From contig JAZKGE010000008.1 in the NCBI GenBank assembly GCA_040386075.1, forward strand, positions 1-64,000: a stretch of 64,000 bases of DNA, given 5' to 3'. Positions 55,501 to 63,956 of the stretch are shown here, piece after piece. Origin of the DNA: UBA4416 sp040386075 (GTDB lineage: Bacteria > Bacteroidota > Bacteroidia > B-17B0 > Aurantibacillaceae). The stretch's first letter is position 1; each line of letters opens with the position of its first letter. The translations under genes were made by a program, and so were the position numbers. The notes under the pieces are model-generated. The model was not told the origin of the DNA. It searched no databases and saw only the letters and a program-made list of their open reading frames with translations.

Positions 55501-56018
55501 AATTCTGCATCGGTTGGTGAATTCCGTATGATATGAGGGATTGCAATTGAGTCGAGGGAATAATTAGCTTTTTGAATGTCTAACAAGTAATAGCCTTTGG
55601 AAGTGATGATGTGAAGTACGCCCTTGTTCTCAAGAATTTTTCTCACATTTCCGTTTATCTTGCGATAGATGGCTTTCGTCTCGATTTTGTTTCCATTATA
55701 GGAACAAAAACCTCGGCTTGTGCCAATAAATAAAGATTCGCTATTAAACAACAAACTAGTAATTTCATTAGCGGGCAAACCATTGGTTGTTGTAAAACTT
55801 TCAAAGGTTTTTCCATTAAACTTTGATAAGCCATAGTTGGTAGCTAACCATAAGTTCCCATAATCATCCTGTTCGATCTGATTGACCGTAGATTGTATCA
55901 AGCCTTCTTTAACAGAATATTTCTGAAGATTCATCTTTTGAGAAAAACCTTCAAAAAAACCCAGCAATAAAATTAATATGATATAGTAGCGTATCTTCAC
56001 AAATATTACTCTATACAA
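52584..56018 (-). CDS. Reg_prop/Y_Y_Y propeller membrane sensor with SpoIIE-type phosphatase output
   Basis: 1144 residues. The signal peptide/TM is at about 8-27. About fourteen two-component-regulator-propeller blades fill residues 30-700 (G-N-L/M-W-L/V-G/A-T patterns such as DDYGNLWLATNYG, DKFQNLWVGTLNDG). A Y_Y_Y domain spans about 765-835 (NYSYKLIGYDKDWIPL, RNLPSGDYSLVIK), then a TM at about 842-862, a coiled coil, and a PP2C domain (SGDYYWMKELNGLMYVAVVDCTGHGVPGAFM, ending QTDDILLIGLKI). It couples periplasmic sensing to dephosphorylation of an unknown Ser/Thr phosphoprotein; the output domain resembles that at 1203-2774. Confidence 0.93.
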   Translation of the reverse strand: MYRVIFVKIRYYIILILLLGFFEGFSQKMNLQKYSVKEGLIQSTVNQIEQDDYGNLWLATNYGLSKFNGKTFESFTTTNGLPANEITSLLFNSESLFIGTSRGFCSYNGNKIETKAIYRKINGNVRKILENKGVLHIITSKGYYLLDIQKANYSLDSIAIPHIIRNSPTDAEFDEDGNLWISTEMKGLFFIEKTISTKIPKFVLIQNSAASTSINSKLIRIVNFNSTNLFKGDAIQSIEFDKKKNLLVSDWGNGLAEIKFDFINNSGFNAEYLNFDSIVDGIHFTRFVNIGKDDEGNLYLATDGFGFLKVPIDKNTNENDYTTKNIVVLSNGQGFFGSNPLCFKQDKFQNLWVGTLNDGLVSVNNKSSLSYNQKSGLEEEKVVSVFKSSDSAIWLGTYGGGAFKFKNRKFERCFWEQGISESIIKTITEDNFGNMWLGTIGGGISIISKENAQKALLVTKVISAANNLRSKFISYLYKAQNGAIWVGYQSESKIDRIVVNKDLSYTITSFDITNLLSPTVSCILEDDLGDIWITSNEGVWKLNVKTGYINNEYAIFKNIQTVAKDWNGNMWLGSSDVGAIILKNKLQVRYSENAQANTFEKISVKDGISSNCVNSILFNKDEVWFISNNGINELKIDTYLNRVKEIKSYNKGQGFASYDNKPNTTVFDDDKYIWIGSIEGLTQYKNINDIEKNANQKQATVFINSILIENKHIDWTDASLFSSGDYSSIYFEGFYNWYKIPNHLVLDYTHNSIQFNLNTDNIADQKLMNYSYKLIGYDKDWIPLFNFNEITYRNLPSGDYSLVIKTSISNDFSESKEYTYHFSVTPPFWKTTAFYVIICLLVVSFLYFFVISREKRLKREKLKLELQVKARTSEIENKKKEIELQNVLIQGINKDLTDSIKYAQRIQQTILPDPTVLENYFSDSFIFYKPRNIVSGDYYWMKELNGLMYVAVVDCTGHGVPGAFMSLISSSILNESVDEHIDQNTPAKMIEFLRRELNARLSQNTTGQISDGLDISLVCYDKEKNTIEYVNANRPLYIISNDELITLASENVNIGGYADFDSVVPTKTITIKKGDKLFLFTDGITDQFGGDRNKKYNPARLRQFLLMNEHLRFSELKIKMNKEISEWQGSYEQTDDILLIGLKI

Positions 56019-56055
56019 GTGTAACTAAAAAAACAGAGAAAACAGAGGCTTTCGT

Positions 56056-57792
56056 CTAAAATAATGCCGTTAAGCCTGCGTGAATTTTACCAATACGCAA
56101 ATCAAATCCAGCACCCTGTTGTTTCCCGATGGCATAACTTAAATTAAAAATTCCGGCTTTGGTCTCAAAATTAATTCCTGCTCCAACACTCATAGGAGTA
56201 TCGCTTGCTTTGCCTAATACGCTATTGTTTTCATACCATGCTCCTTCACCAAAGACAAACAGATTCGAGTTCTTTTCAAATAAAAAGCGGTACTCGATAG
56301 TTGGTATCACATAGGTAGAAGCATAAATGCTTTCCTCATCAAAACCACGTAGTGTTCGTAATCCGCCTATCCTGAACAATTCGTTTTTATAGATCGTATT
56401 ACCAAAAACGCTTCCAAATTGCGAGGATAATTTTACCACGTGATTTTTAAAAAGATTGATGTATCCTGCAACTGTTCCTTCGGCCTGGTATTGTGTTGTT
56501 TTGAGGTCAATACTGGAATAAGCTATATCATTGATCTTTGGATTTTTTCTGATCTGCCGGCTTCCCACTGACCCTTGAAGATTAACACTAATGCCTTTTC
56601 GCGGATTAAACCGGTAATCCAGTTTTTCAATAAAAAACCCCAGTCCGTATGCTTTGGTTGTTACATCAGCATATTCAGGTAAAGAGGTAATATATTCAAG
56701 GCCTGATGTTGAAATTAAATTGGCATTACGCTGCTTGTAAAACACTTTGATGAAATTTAAACCGCTGAAATAATAATTAAGTCCCAGCGCATTGCTCACA
56801 TCCAAGAATGTTGTGTCCTTTTTGTAGATCTTGATATTATAATCGGCGCCTACCGGCAATCCGCCAATGTATGGATAAATAACTGTGGCTTTCAGGTCCT
56901 GGGTTTGCGTTTGTAATCGGCGCCATTGAAGATCAAAGGTTTCGCCACTTTTAAAAATATTATTTACCAGTTTAATTTTAAGGTCGCCCGTAAAAACGGT
57001 CTTTCCTTTATCACTTGGCAAGATGCCAACGATACCATCAAATTGTGAGGCATTCTTTTTTTCGAGGAACAGGAACATTTTATTTTGCTTGTCGGTTAGT
57101 TGAATGATCGGCGTTTTCTTTTCGGTGAGGAACGGTAATTGCCTGATCTTTTTTGAAACGCCCATAAACACTTCTGTATTATACGGCATGCCGTTTTTAA
57201 TGCCTAAGTACCTCAGTAAAAATTTATGGCTTACTTTTCCGGTTCCTTCTGTTACCAAACTATCGAGTTTAATAAAGAGGTTTTTCTCTACGAGCAGCTT
57301 CGCATCAATATTAGAATTATCAAACTGTAAACTATCAAGCGTGGCGGATGCAAAAGGATAACCGTTGTTCTCATAATAATTAATGATCTTTTCCATGAAT
57401 TTTGACAATTCTGAAAAGCGGAAAGGGCGTTTAGAAAAAAAACGTTCATTATAGCCAAGCTTGCTCACAATGGCTTGGTCTTTTTTAGCGTATCTTAAGT
57501 TGACCCATTTGTATTTTTTACCGGCACTGATATACGCTGTATAATTAAAACCGTTATTGATCATACTATCTATGCTGGCAGAGATATAGCCTTCATCGAT
57601 CAGCGAAATATAGATCTTATTGGCTTCCTTCTCTACAAACTCTTTGTTGGAAAATTGCTTTTTGTAAGTTATCTTTTTAAAAACAGTGGCGCTATCGGTA
57701 TTAATAACCTGAAACTTATAACTGTTTTGTGCAGTTAATGGTTGTTTTAACAGCACTAAGAAGAGGAAAAAATATGTTAATTTATGTATCAA
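56056..57792 (-). CDS. Omp85/D15-family outer-membrane protein with POTRA-like N-terminus
   Basis: 578 residues with a signal peptide (cut near PLTAQ). The N-terminal 250 residues hold two to three POTRA-like modules (FVEKEANKIYISLIDEGYISASID, MEKIINYYENNGYPFASATLDSL, LLRYLGIKNGMPYN). The C-terminal barrel carries IGGLRTLRGFDEES, the conserved R-G-F loop motif of Omp85 proteins, and GAGINFETKAGIFNLSYAIGKQ before the end. It is shorter than BamA, so an accessory assembly or TamA-like role is likely. The position after the propeller-phosphatase gene may be incidental. Confidence 0.88.
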   Translation of the reverse strand: MIHKLTYFFLFLVLLKQPLTAQNSYKFQVINTDSATVFKKITYKKQFSNKEFVEKEANKIYISLIDEGYISASIDSMINNGFNYTAYISAGKKYKWVNLRYAKKDQAIVSKLGYNERFFSKRPFRFSELSKFMEKIINYYENNGYPFASATLDSLQFDNSNIDAKLLVEKNLFIKLDSLVTEGTGKVSHKFLLRYLGIKNGMPYNTEVFMGVSKKIRQLPFLTEKKTPIIQLTDKQNKMFLFLEKKNASQFDGIVGILPSDKGKTVFTGDLKIKLVNNIFKSGETFDLQWRRLQTQTQDLKATVIYPYIGGLPVGADYNIKIYKKDTTFLDVSNALGLNYYFSGLNFIKVFYKQRNANLISTSGLEYITSLPEYADVTTKAYGLGFFIEKLDYRFNPRKGISVNLQGSVGSRQIRKNPKINDIAYSSIDLKTTQYQAEGTVAGYINLFKNHVVKLSSQFGSVFGNTIYKNELFRIGGLRTLRGFDEESIYASTYVIPTIEYRFLFEKNSNLFVFGEGAWYENNSVLGKASDTPMSVGAGINFETKAGIFNLSYAIGKQQGAGFDLRIGKIHAGLTALF

Positions 57793-57856
57793 CGGTAATA
57801 GCTTCTAAGGTAATTATTTTTACCTTCACCCTAAATTATTTATCCTTATATAACGT

Positions 57857-58447
57857 ATGAAACGCATTATTATTATAGTAGCCCTTGGAGCAATTGCTTT
57901 GTTTGGCTTAACCTACGGTTGCAACAAACGTAATTCTTTTGTTGATTTGAATGAAAACGTGGCGGCTCAATGGCACCAGGTAGAAAGTCAATATCAACGT
58001 CGTTTGGATCTGATCCCAAATATCGTGAAAACAGTAGAGGCTGAAGCAAATTTCGAAAAATCAACCTTAACGGCGGTTGTGGAAGCGCGTGCTAAAGCTA
58101 CACAGGTAACTATTGATCCTACAAATATGACCACTGAAAACATGGAACAATTTAAACAGGCACAGGGTCAGTTATCATCTGCTATTTCTAAATTATTAGT
58201 AGTATCCGAAAATTACCCAAATCTGCAATCAAGCCAGGCATTCAGCGAATTACGCGTGGAGTTGGAAGGTTGCGAGAATCGCATTGCAGTTGAGCGTATG
58301 AAATATAATGACATGGTAAGAGAGTTTAATGCCAGCATTAAAAAAATTCCGGGAAGTTTATTTGCCTGGGGTTACAAAGAGGCTACTTATTTTGAAGCTG
58401 AGGCCGGCGCAGAAAAAGCACCTAAAGTAGAAATGAATATTAAGTAA
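57857..58447 (+). CDS. LemA-family membrane protein
   Basis: 196 residues. One N-terminal transmembrane segment (IIIIVALGAIALFGLTYG) is followed by the LemA helical domain with QWHQVESQYQRRLDLIPNIVKTVEAEANFEKSTLTAVVEARAKATQ and YNDMVREFNASIKKIPGSLFA. First gene of a LemA-TPM-TPM operon, a pairing seen widely in bacteria, with 2 nt to the next gene. LemA function is not settled. Confidence 0.94.
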   Translation: MKRIIIIVALGAIALFGLTYGCNKRNSFVDLNENVAAQWHQVESQYQRRLDLIPNIVKTVEAEANFEKSTLTAVVEARAKATQVTIDPTNMTTENMEQFKQAQGQLSSAISKLLVVSENYPNLQSSQAFSELRVELEGCENRIAVERMKYNDMVREFNASIKKIPGSLFAWGYKEATYFEAEAGAEKAPKVEMNIK

Positions 58448-58449
58448 TT

Positions 58450-58887
58450 ATGTTTTTCAAAAAAAAGTCTCTAGTATCAGCGGCCGACGATGCACGTTTA
58501 ATGCAGGCCATCAGATCTGCTGAAGATAAAACTTCAGGCGAGATTCGTGTTCATCTTGATAGAACTTGTAACGGAGATCCTTTGGATGCCTGTAAGAAAA
58601 AATTTGCAGAGCTTAACATGCACCAAACCAAAGACCGCAACGGAATTTTGTTTTACCTGGCATTGGAATCAAGATCCTTTGCCGTTTGGGGCGATGAAGG
58701 TATACACCAAAAAGTGAGCGATGATTTCTGGAAAAGTATTACAGAGTGTGCTATTGGCCATTTTAAAAACAATGAGCTGATTACCGGTATTGAAAAGGCT
58801 GTTGAGTTATGTGGCGAGAAATTAAAAACACATTTCCCTTTAGCGGCAGATGATAAGGATGAACTTTCAAATACCATCTCTTATTAA
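58450..58887 (+). CDS. Cytoplasmic TPM-domain protein
   Basis: 145 residues without a signal peptide. TPM (YgcG/TLP18.3/Psb32/MOLO-1) fold: IRSAEDKTSGEIRVHLDRTCNGDPLDACKKKFAELNMHQTKDRNGILFYLALESRSFAVWGDEGIH. The N-terminal basic stretch may sit at the membrane. Some TPM proteins have phosphatase activity. It lies between lemA and the exported TPM gene, which begins immediately after its stop. Confidence 0.88.
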   Translation: MFFKKKSLVSAADDARLMQAIRSAEDKTSGEIRVHLDRTCNGDPLDACKKKFAELNMHQTKDRNGILFYLALESRSFAVWGDEGIHQKVSDDFWKSITECAIGHFKNNELITGIEKAVELCGEKLKTHFPLAADDKDELSNTISY

Positions 58888-59649
58888 TTGAAATCGTTTT
58901 TTTGGATAGCCGCCTTTATTTCACTTTTTGTCAGGCCTTGTCTTGCACAAATTCCCGAAAGACCGAGTCCCGAAAGACTGGTCAACAATTTATCCAAAGA
59001 GTTTCCTGATTTTTTATCCTCACAGGAAGAAAGCCAATTGGAGCAACAATTACAAAACTTTAGTTTAGAAACTTCCAACCAGATCTGTATTGTAATTGTG
59101 GATGATCTGAACGGCCTGGATGATGCATCCTATGCTGTGGGAATTTTAAACAGCTGGGGTGTTGGTCAAAAAGGCAAGAACAATGGAATCGTGATCCTGG
59201 TAAAACCAACCGGTAATTCGGGCCAGCGCCGGTTATTCATATCTGTTGGTTATGGCCTGGAAGGTGCTATTACCGATCTGCAGACCAAGCATATTCGCGA
59301 GAACGACATTGTTCCTTACTTTAAGGAAAAACAATTTTACCAGGGTTTAGAGGCAGGTTGTCAATCGTTGATGCAAGCCGCCAAAGGCGAATATCATGAA
59401 AAAACTGCATCTCGTGGGTCAGGACTCGAGAACTGGGGCAGAAGTCATCCGATCCTGGTGATTATCATTATTCTTATTATCTTGTTGATGGTGTTCAAAG
59501 GCTCATCCGGTGGTGGAAGAGGTGGCGGGATTACCTATTTTGGCGGCGGCTCCTCGTTTGGCGGTTTTAGTGGCGGCGGGGGTGGTTCATCTTTTGGAGG
59601 CTTTGGTGGTGGCTCGGGCGGCGGGGGTGGCTCTGGTGGTAGTTGGTAA
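58888..59649 (+). CDS. Exported TPM-domain protein with glycine-rich C-terminus (YgcG-like)
   Basis: 253 residues from a TTG start directly after the upstream stop. The signal peptide is about 1-20 (cut near CLAQ). The TPM domain is at about 40-165 (QICIVIVDDLNGLDDASYAVGILNSWGVGQKGKNNGIVILV, GYGLEGAITD). A TM follows at about 190-208 (HPILVIIIILIILLMVF), then about 45 residues of Gly/Ser repeats (GGSSFGGFSGGGGG type). This order matches YgcG proteins that accompany LemA. The glycine tail is low-complexity and its role is unknown. Confidence 0.9.
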   Translation: MKSFFWIAAFISLFVRPCLAQIPERPSPERLVNNLSKEFPDFLSSQEESQLEQQLQNFSLETSNQICIVIVDDLNGLDDASYAVGILNSWGVGQKGKNNGIVILVKPTGNSGQRRLFISVGYGLEGAITDLQTKHIRENDIVPYFKEKQFYQGLEAGCQSLMQAAKGEYHEKTASRGSGLENWGRSHPILVIIIILIILLMVFKGSSGGGRGGGITYFGGGSSFGGFSGGGGGSSFGGFGGGSGGGGGSGGSW

Positions 59650-59688
59650 TAATAAATGTGTATATTTATCTTTACAAATCAAAACCAA

Positions 59689-60795
59689 ATGAAAACACCT
59701 TTATTCCTTACTTTTATTACATGCTTAAGCATTACCCTACATTCACAGATTAGCATTACTGTTGCAAATATGCCTTCCAGCGGAGATACCGGCCGTTACA
59801 GTAATGCCGCCTTGGCCAGTGTAGGTGATTATACTACAACAGGTGCAAACCATAACTGGGATTTCAGTACTCTTGATTCTACCAGCCAAGGATTACGGAT
59901 TTTTAAGCCTTCATCAGCTACTCCTTATTCTTTTTATTTTTTCGCTCCAAAATACGGTGAAAAAACACTGGATTCGGTACCTATTCCCGCTATTCCTTTT
60001 GGTGGAATGACTTTGTCGATTAAAAACATCTACAGTTTTTATAAAAAGAACGGAACAACCTCCTTTAACGCCGAAGGGTTGGGTTTAACTATGTCGGGCA
60101 TACCGATTGGAACAACAGCTCAGGGAAATAATGACGATGAGCTGTATTTTTTTCCATTGAACTACTTAAACAGAGATTCAAGTACGTTTAACTTTTCAAC
60201 CCCAACTTTTAGTGCTATACCATTTACCTACAAAAAGCATGGTTATCGTATTACTGAAGTAGACGGTTGGGGCACCATTACTACACCTTATGGCACCGAG
60301 CAATGTTTAAGAGTAGTTACCACCCAATATTCAATTGATACTATTAAAATAAGTGCCCTATCTCCTCCATTTAATAAATTCGGTTTTCCAAATTATATGC
60401 GAAGTTACCAATGGCTTACTTTAACTGAAAAAATTCCCTACCTCGAAGTTTCCGGCAATATGATCGGCGGCAACTTTACACCTACACAAGCCAGATACAG
60501 GGATGTTTTACGTTCCTGGGTTGGTATAAAAGAAGAATCAGCTTCTTTAGCTATCTCTGTGTTCCCAAACCCTTCTACTGGCCAATTAACTATTATTACA
60601 CCACAAAATAACGCTGCAATTACAGCTGAAATAGTTGATCTTCAGGGAAAAACGGTATATAATAAGGAGTTGTCAAATAATTCAGAAATAGCTAATCAGC
60701 ACCACTTAAATGTTAGTTCCTTAGCAAAAGGAATCTATGTATTGAACTTATCGAGCAAATCAGGAAAACAATCCTTAAAAATTTCGATACAATAG
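59689..60795 (+). CDS. Secreted protein with type A T9SS sorting domain
   Basis: 368 residues from the ATG at 59689, which begins the signal peptide (MKTPLFLTFITCLSITLHSQ); an upstream ATG would add 11 residues. The N-terminal 280 residues have no recognised domain. The C-terminal 75 residues form a por-secretion (type A) sorting domain: SVFPNPSTGQLTI, AEIVDLQGKTVYNKEL, LAKGIYVLNLSSKSGKQSLKISIQ. The protein should be exported by the type IX system and anchored at the surface or released. It follows the LemA/TPM operon but is probably unrelated in function. Confidence 0.88.
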   Translation: MKTPLFLTFITCLSITLHSQISITVANMPSSGDTGRYSNAALASVGDYTTTGANHNWDFSTLDSTSQGLRIFKPSSATPYSFYFFAPKYGEKTLDSVPIPAIPFGGMTLSIKNIYSFYKKNGTTSFNAEGLGLTMSGIPIGTTAQGNNDDELYFFPLNYLNRDSSTFNFSTPTFSAIPFTYKKHGYRITEVDGWGTITTPYGTEQCLRVVTTQYSIDTIKISALSPPFNKFGFPNYMRSYQWLTLTEKIPYLEVSGNMIGGNFTPTQARYRDVLRSWVGIKEESASLAISVFPNPSTGQLTIITPQNNAAITAEIVDLQGKTVYNKELSNNSEIANQHHLNVSSLAKGIYVLNLSSKSGKQSLKISIQ

Positions 60796-60850
60796 TTTTG
60801 ATTAATAAATAAATAAATTATTTTTACCACAAAAAATTAAAACCAATTTT

Positions 60851-61192
60851 ATGAGTTCTCACAACGATCACGATAATCATTCTACTGAACCAAAAGAAGT
60901 ATCATTTCGCACGCCTATGATCATGGCGTTTGTTACTGTATTAATTATTTTATTAGGTGTTAGTACCTGCGATAAAGGTCATGGATGCTGTGAAGATGGT
61001 GAAAAATGTGAAGCGGCTTGCGAAGCAAAACATGGCGAACATGGGGCTGCTGCACAACACGGAACAGAGACTCATGAAGCAGTTCCTGCTACAGAAGGGC
61101 ATGCTGCTGCACCTGTTGACACTACTGCTACTGCCGTTCACGATACAACAGCGGTACAAAACGAAGCACACGCAGAACCTGCACATCACTAA
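60851..61192 (+). CDS. Small His/Cys/Ala-rich membrane-anchored protein
   Basis: 113 residues. A polar His/Asp N-terminus (SSHNDHDNHSTEP) is followed by one transmembrane helix (about 23-41) ending VSTCDKGHGCCEDGEKCEAAC, where four Cys pairs and several His residues could bind metal. The C-terminal 65 residues are low-complexity Ala/Thr/His/Glu (HGEHGAAAQHG, ending AEPAHH). No family is recognised. Metal binding or a lipid-exposed anchor role is inference. Followed by a strong terminator. Confidence 0.75.
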   Translation: MSSHNDHDNHSTEPKEVSFRTPMIMAFVTVLIILLGVSTCDKGHGCCEDGEKCEAACEAKHGEHGAAAQHGTETHEAVPATEGHAAAPVDTTATAVHDTTAVQNEAHAEPAHH

Positions 61193-61207
61193 GTTTATAT
61201 AAAATTT

Positions 61208-61240
61208 AAAAAGCCTCCCGAAATATCGGGAGGCTTTTTT
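61208..61240. terminator. Intrinsic terminator after the His/Cys-rich protein gene
   Basis: 14-bp stem AAAAAGCCTCCCGA / TCGGGAGGCTTTTT, loop AATA, T-rich on both sides, so it also ends transcription of the convergent lipoprotein gene. Confidence 0.92.
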
Positions 61241-61287
61241 GTTGGGTCAAATAATCGACAATTTCCCCGTTTAACGGTTATGGAATA

Positions 61288-61527
61288 CTATTGAATTTGA
61301 CAATCTCTTGAGTAAGGGCCGAAAAAGTCTTCTCCCGAAGATTCCTGATCGTTGCAACGGCTTTCGGCTCTTGCTCTTGTATCTTTAAACGTGTAGTTCC
61401 CGTCATCAGTAGTTGTAGTGGAAGAACCACCTGTTCTTGTAATAGAACACTCACATCTGTACTCTTTTTTGCAGGATACTAAACTAAGCGTAAATAGTGC
61501 CACAATGGCAATAACTAGTTTTTTCAT
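61288..61527 (-). CDS. Small predicted lipoprotein
   Basis: 79 residues. A lipobox-type signal (MKKLVIAIVALFTLSLVSCKKEYRCECSI) predicts lipidation at Cys19. The mature part is short with four further Cys residues (CEC, CNDQ, DC) and a polar STTTTDD stretch. No family is recognised. The -7-like TTACTTTG upstream (one mismatch) is a candidate promoter. Confidence 0.78.
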   Translation of the reverse strand: MKKLVIAIVALFTLSLVSCKKEYRCECSITRTGGSSTTTTDDGNYTFKDTRARAESRCNDQESSGEDFFGPYSRDCQIQ

Positions 61528-61739
61528 TGTTTTGGTTTTTTAATTTTATAAAATTTACTTGAATACATATCTGCAAAGTAAATACCAGTACGCAAAATGG
61601 TCTCATGCCTGAGTATTTTAACAATTAACTGAAAACATAGGGTAAAATTTTCCCGACTTTAGCATGTAATGCCCTCGGCTTATTCTTTTGCGGGGGTCAA
61701 TAGGATTTCGTAATATTACACACTTTTAAAAACTATAAA

Positions 61740-62924
61740 ATGGCTACAGATAACTTTCAGGCGCACGATTATTATTTAATGGATGAATTATTAAGTGATG
61801 AACATAAACTAATTCGTGATACTGCCCGTGCATGGGTAAAAAAAGAAGTAACTCCAATTGTAGAGGAAGCTTGTCAAACAACGGTTTTCCCAAAACAATG
61901 GATCAAAGGATTAGCAGAAATTGGTGCTTTTGGACCTTATATTCCTGCTGAATATGGCGGACCCGGATTAGACCAGATCTCTTATGGTTTGATCATGCAG
62001 GAGCTGGAGCGTGGTGATAGCGGTTTAAGATCAACGGCTTCGGTACAAAGCTCACTGGTTATGTTCCCTATTTATACATACGGAAGTGAAGAACAAAAGA
62101 AGAAATATTTACCAAAGTTAGCAACAGGCGACCTAATGGGTTGTTTTGGTTTAACAGAACCAGATCATGGAAGTAATCCTTCGGGCATGTTGACCAATTT
62201 TAAAGATGCCGGAGATGGTAAGCATGTTATTTTGAATGGTGCCAAAATGTGGATCAGTAATTCGCCTTTTGCCGATATTGCCGTAGTTTGGGCGAAAGAT
62301 GAAGCAGGAGAAATAAGAGGATTGGTTGTGGAAAGAGGAATGGCAGGATTTACAACTCCTGAAACTCATGGCAAATGGAGCTTACGCGCCAGTTCAACCG
62401 GTGAGTTAGTATTTGATAATGTAAAAGTTCCAAAAGAAAATATCTTTCCAAATATCAAAGGTTTAAAAGGGCCATTAGGTTGTTTGAACTCTGCGCGTTT
62501 TGGTATTGCCTGGGGCGTTATTGGCGCCGCTATGGATTGTTATGACAGTGCTTTGCGCTACAGTAAAGAGCGTATCCAATTTGGCAAACCAATTGGCGCC
62601 TTTCAGTTAACACAAAAAAAACTAGCTGAAATGATCACAGAGATCACTAAAGCTCAATTGTTGACCTGGAGATTAGGTGTACTGAAAAACGAACACCGCG
62701 CAACACCTGCACAAATTAGTATGGCTAAACGCAACAATGTGAACATGGCTTTACAAATTGCACGTGAAGCTCGCCAGATACACGGCGGAATGGGTATTAC
62801 CGGTGAATATCCTATCATGCGTCACATGATGAATTTAGAGTCTGTTATTACTTATGAAGGAACACACGACATTCATTTACTGATCACAGGTATGGATGTA
62901 ACCGGATTTAATGCCTTTTCTTAA
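61740..62924 (+). CDS. Acyl-CoA dehydrogenase, glutaryl-CoA dehydrogenase-like
   Basis: 394 residues. Signatures: CFGLTEPDHGSNPSGM (FAD/substrate region), WISNSPFADIAVVWAKD, the ACAD motif QIHGGMGITGEYPIMRHMMNLESVITYEGTHDIH with the catalytic base Glu in YEGTHDIH, and the FAD-binding RIQFGKPIGAFQLTQKKLAEM. The YEGTHDIH and TEPDHGSNPSGM context favours glutaryl-CoA dehydrogenase (to crotonyl-CoA in Lys/Trp breakdown) over short-chain enzymes. Upstream TTCTTTTG (61683-61690) is a candidate -7 with one mismatch. Monocistronic, closed by a terminator. Confidence 0.9.
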   Translation: MATDNFQAHDYYLMDELLSDEHKLIRDTARAWVKKEVTPIVEEACQTTVFPKQWIKGLAEIGAFGPYIPAEYGGPGLDQISYGLIMQELERGDSGLRSTASVQSSLVMFPIYTYGSEEQKKKYLPKLATGDLMGCFGLTEPDHGSNPSGMLTNFKDAGDGKHVILNGAKMWISNSPFADIAVVWAKDEAGEIRGLVVERGMAGFTTPETHGKWSLRASSTGELVFDNVKVPKENIFPNIKGLKGPLGCLNSARFGIAWGVIGAAMDCYDSALRYSKERIQFGKPIGAFQLTQKKLAEMITEITKAQLLTWRLGVLKNEHRATPAQISMAKRNNVNMALQIAREARQIHGGMGITGEYPIMRHMMNLESVITYEGTHDIHLLITGMDVTGFNAFS

Positions 62925-62943
62925 CCTTTAAATGATATAAATT

Positions 62944-62977
62944 AAAAATCCCCGATGAAATATCATCGGGGATTTTT
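62944..62977. terminator. Intrinsic terminator after the acyl-CoA dehydrogenase
   Basis: 15-bp stem AAAAATCCCCGATGA / TCATCGGGGATTTTT with loop AATA, followed by a long T run. It serves both convergent genes. Confidence 0.92.
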
Positions 62978-62996
62978 GTTTTTTTAAAGATACACG

Positions 62997-63956
62997 TTAA
63001 TAATATCCAATTACTTTATTTTGTGTTACTGAACCAACAGTCCAAACCAACTTCCAGCCATAAGGACATTGGTTAGACCCAACAGTAACCGGAACTCCTG
63101 ATGTGTTTACACCAAACGAGCAATCCAAATCAAAGTTTTTGCTGGCAACTTTAATGATCAAACGACCCGTAACTGGTGCCCATGCTCCGCATGTAGTGTT
63201 CCAAACGATCGGATTTGTTACCTGGCTGGTAAACCCGTCTCCATCACGTGTAGTTCCGTAGTTCTCTAAGTTATTAATCCCGCCTGATGAACCAATACCT
63301 TCGCCGGTACATGTTAAAACACTGTTTGCCCATGTGTAAGTAAATTTACGGTGAATATTATAACTCGCTGTTCCGGCACCATTAAAATTTACGCTTAAAT
63401 TAGTCCCTGTAACCGAACTTGATAAATTTGGTTGAGTTCCTATGAATAGTTCCCACCATGTACCTCCACTAACGTTAGTCAAATTTTGAATACCATTCAA
63501 TTCGATAAATGCTGCGTCAGAAGCGCGTGTTACTTTATACGCTAAATATTCTACTTTCAATACACAGCCTGCCATTTTCCATCTTTGTCCGGATGCATAA
63601 TTTATGATAGTCAATCTGATCGACCCACTACGTTTTCTATTATTAACAACAGTTATCCCGTCGTAATTCAGTTTAATAGTTCCCATGTAAGAACCGGTAG
63701 TGTCTACACTTACCCCACCAATAGTGTTTGTTTGAGCGCTCTGTGACGTCCGTCCGTGCATATTAGGATAATCACTGATGGTTTTGTTGATATCATCAAT
63801 AGATGCATCATTTTCGCTAATAGCCTGACGGGAATCTGTAGACGCCTGTCCCGATTCATCTACTTTTTCTTCCTCTTTTTTCTTACAACTTGAAAAAGTT
63901 AATGAGGCAGCAATAACACATCCGGTAATTGCCAGTACTAAGTTTTTTGTTTTCAT
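62997..63956 (-). CDS. Predicted lipoprotein of unknown function
   Basis: 319 residues. The lipobox signal (LVLAITGCVIAASLTFSSCKKKEEEK) places the lipidated Cys at about residue 24. A charged spacer with ISENDASIDDINKTISDYPN follows, then a beta-rich domain (TIKLNYDGITVVNNRKRSGSIRLTIINYASGQRWKMAG, GTRDGDGFTSQV, FDLDCSFGV) ending YKLVWT-like strands with several conserved-looking Cys. Similar small surface lipoproteins of unknown role occur in Bacteroidota. The gene start lies 44 nt from the window edge, so its promoter is mostly outside. Confidence 0.82.
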   Translation of the reverse strand: MKTKNLVLAITGCVIAASLTFSSCKKKEEEKVDESGQASTDSRQAISENDASIDDINKTISDYPNMHGRTSQSAQTNTIGGVSVDTTGSYMGTIKLNYDGITVVNNRKRSGSIRLTIINYASGQRWKMAGCVLKVEYLAYKVTRASDAAFIELNGIQNLTNVSGGTWWELFIGTQPNLSSSVTGTNLSVNFNGAGTASYNIHRKFTYTWANSVLTCTGEGIGSSGGINNLENYGTTRDGDGFTSQVTNPIVWNTTCGAWAPVTGRLIIKVASKNFDLDCSFGVNTSGVPVTVGSNQCPYGWKLVWTVGSVTQNKVIGYY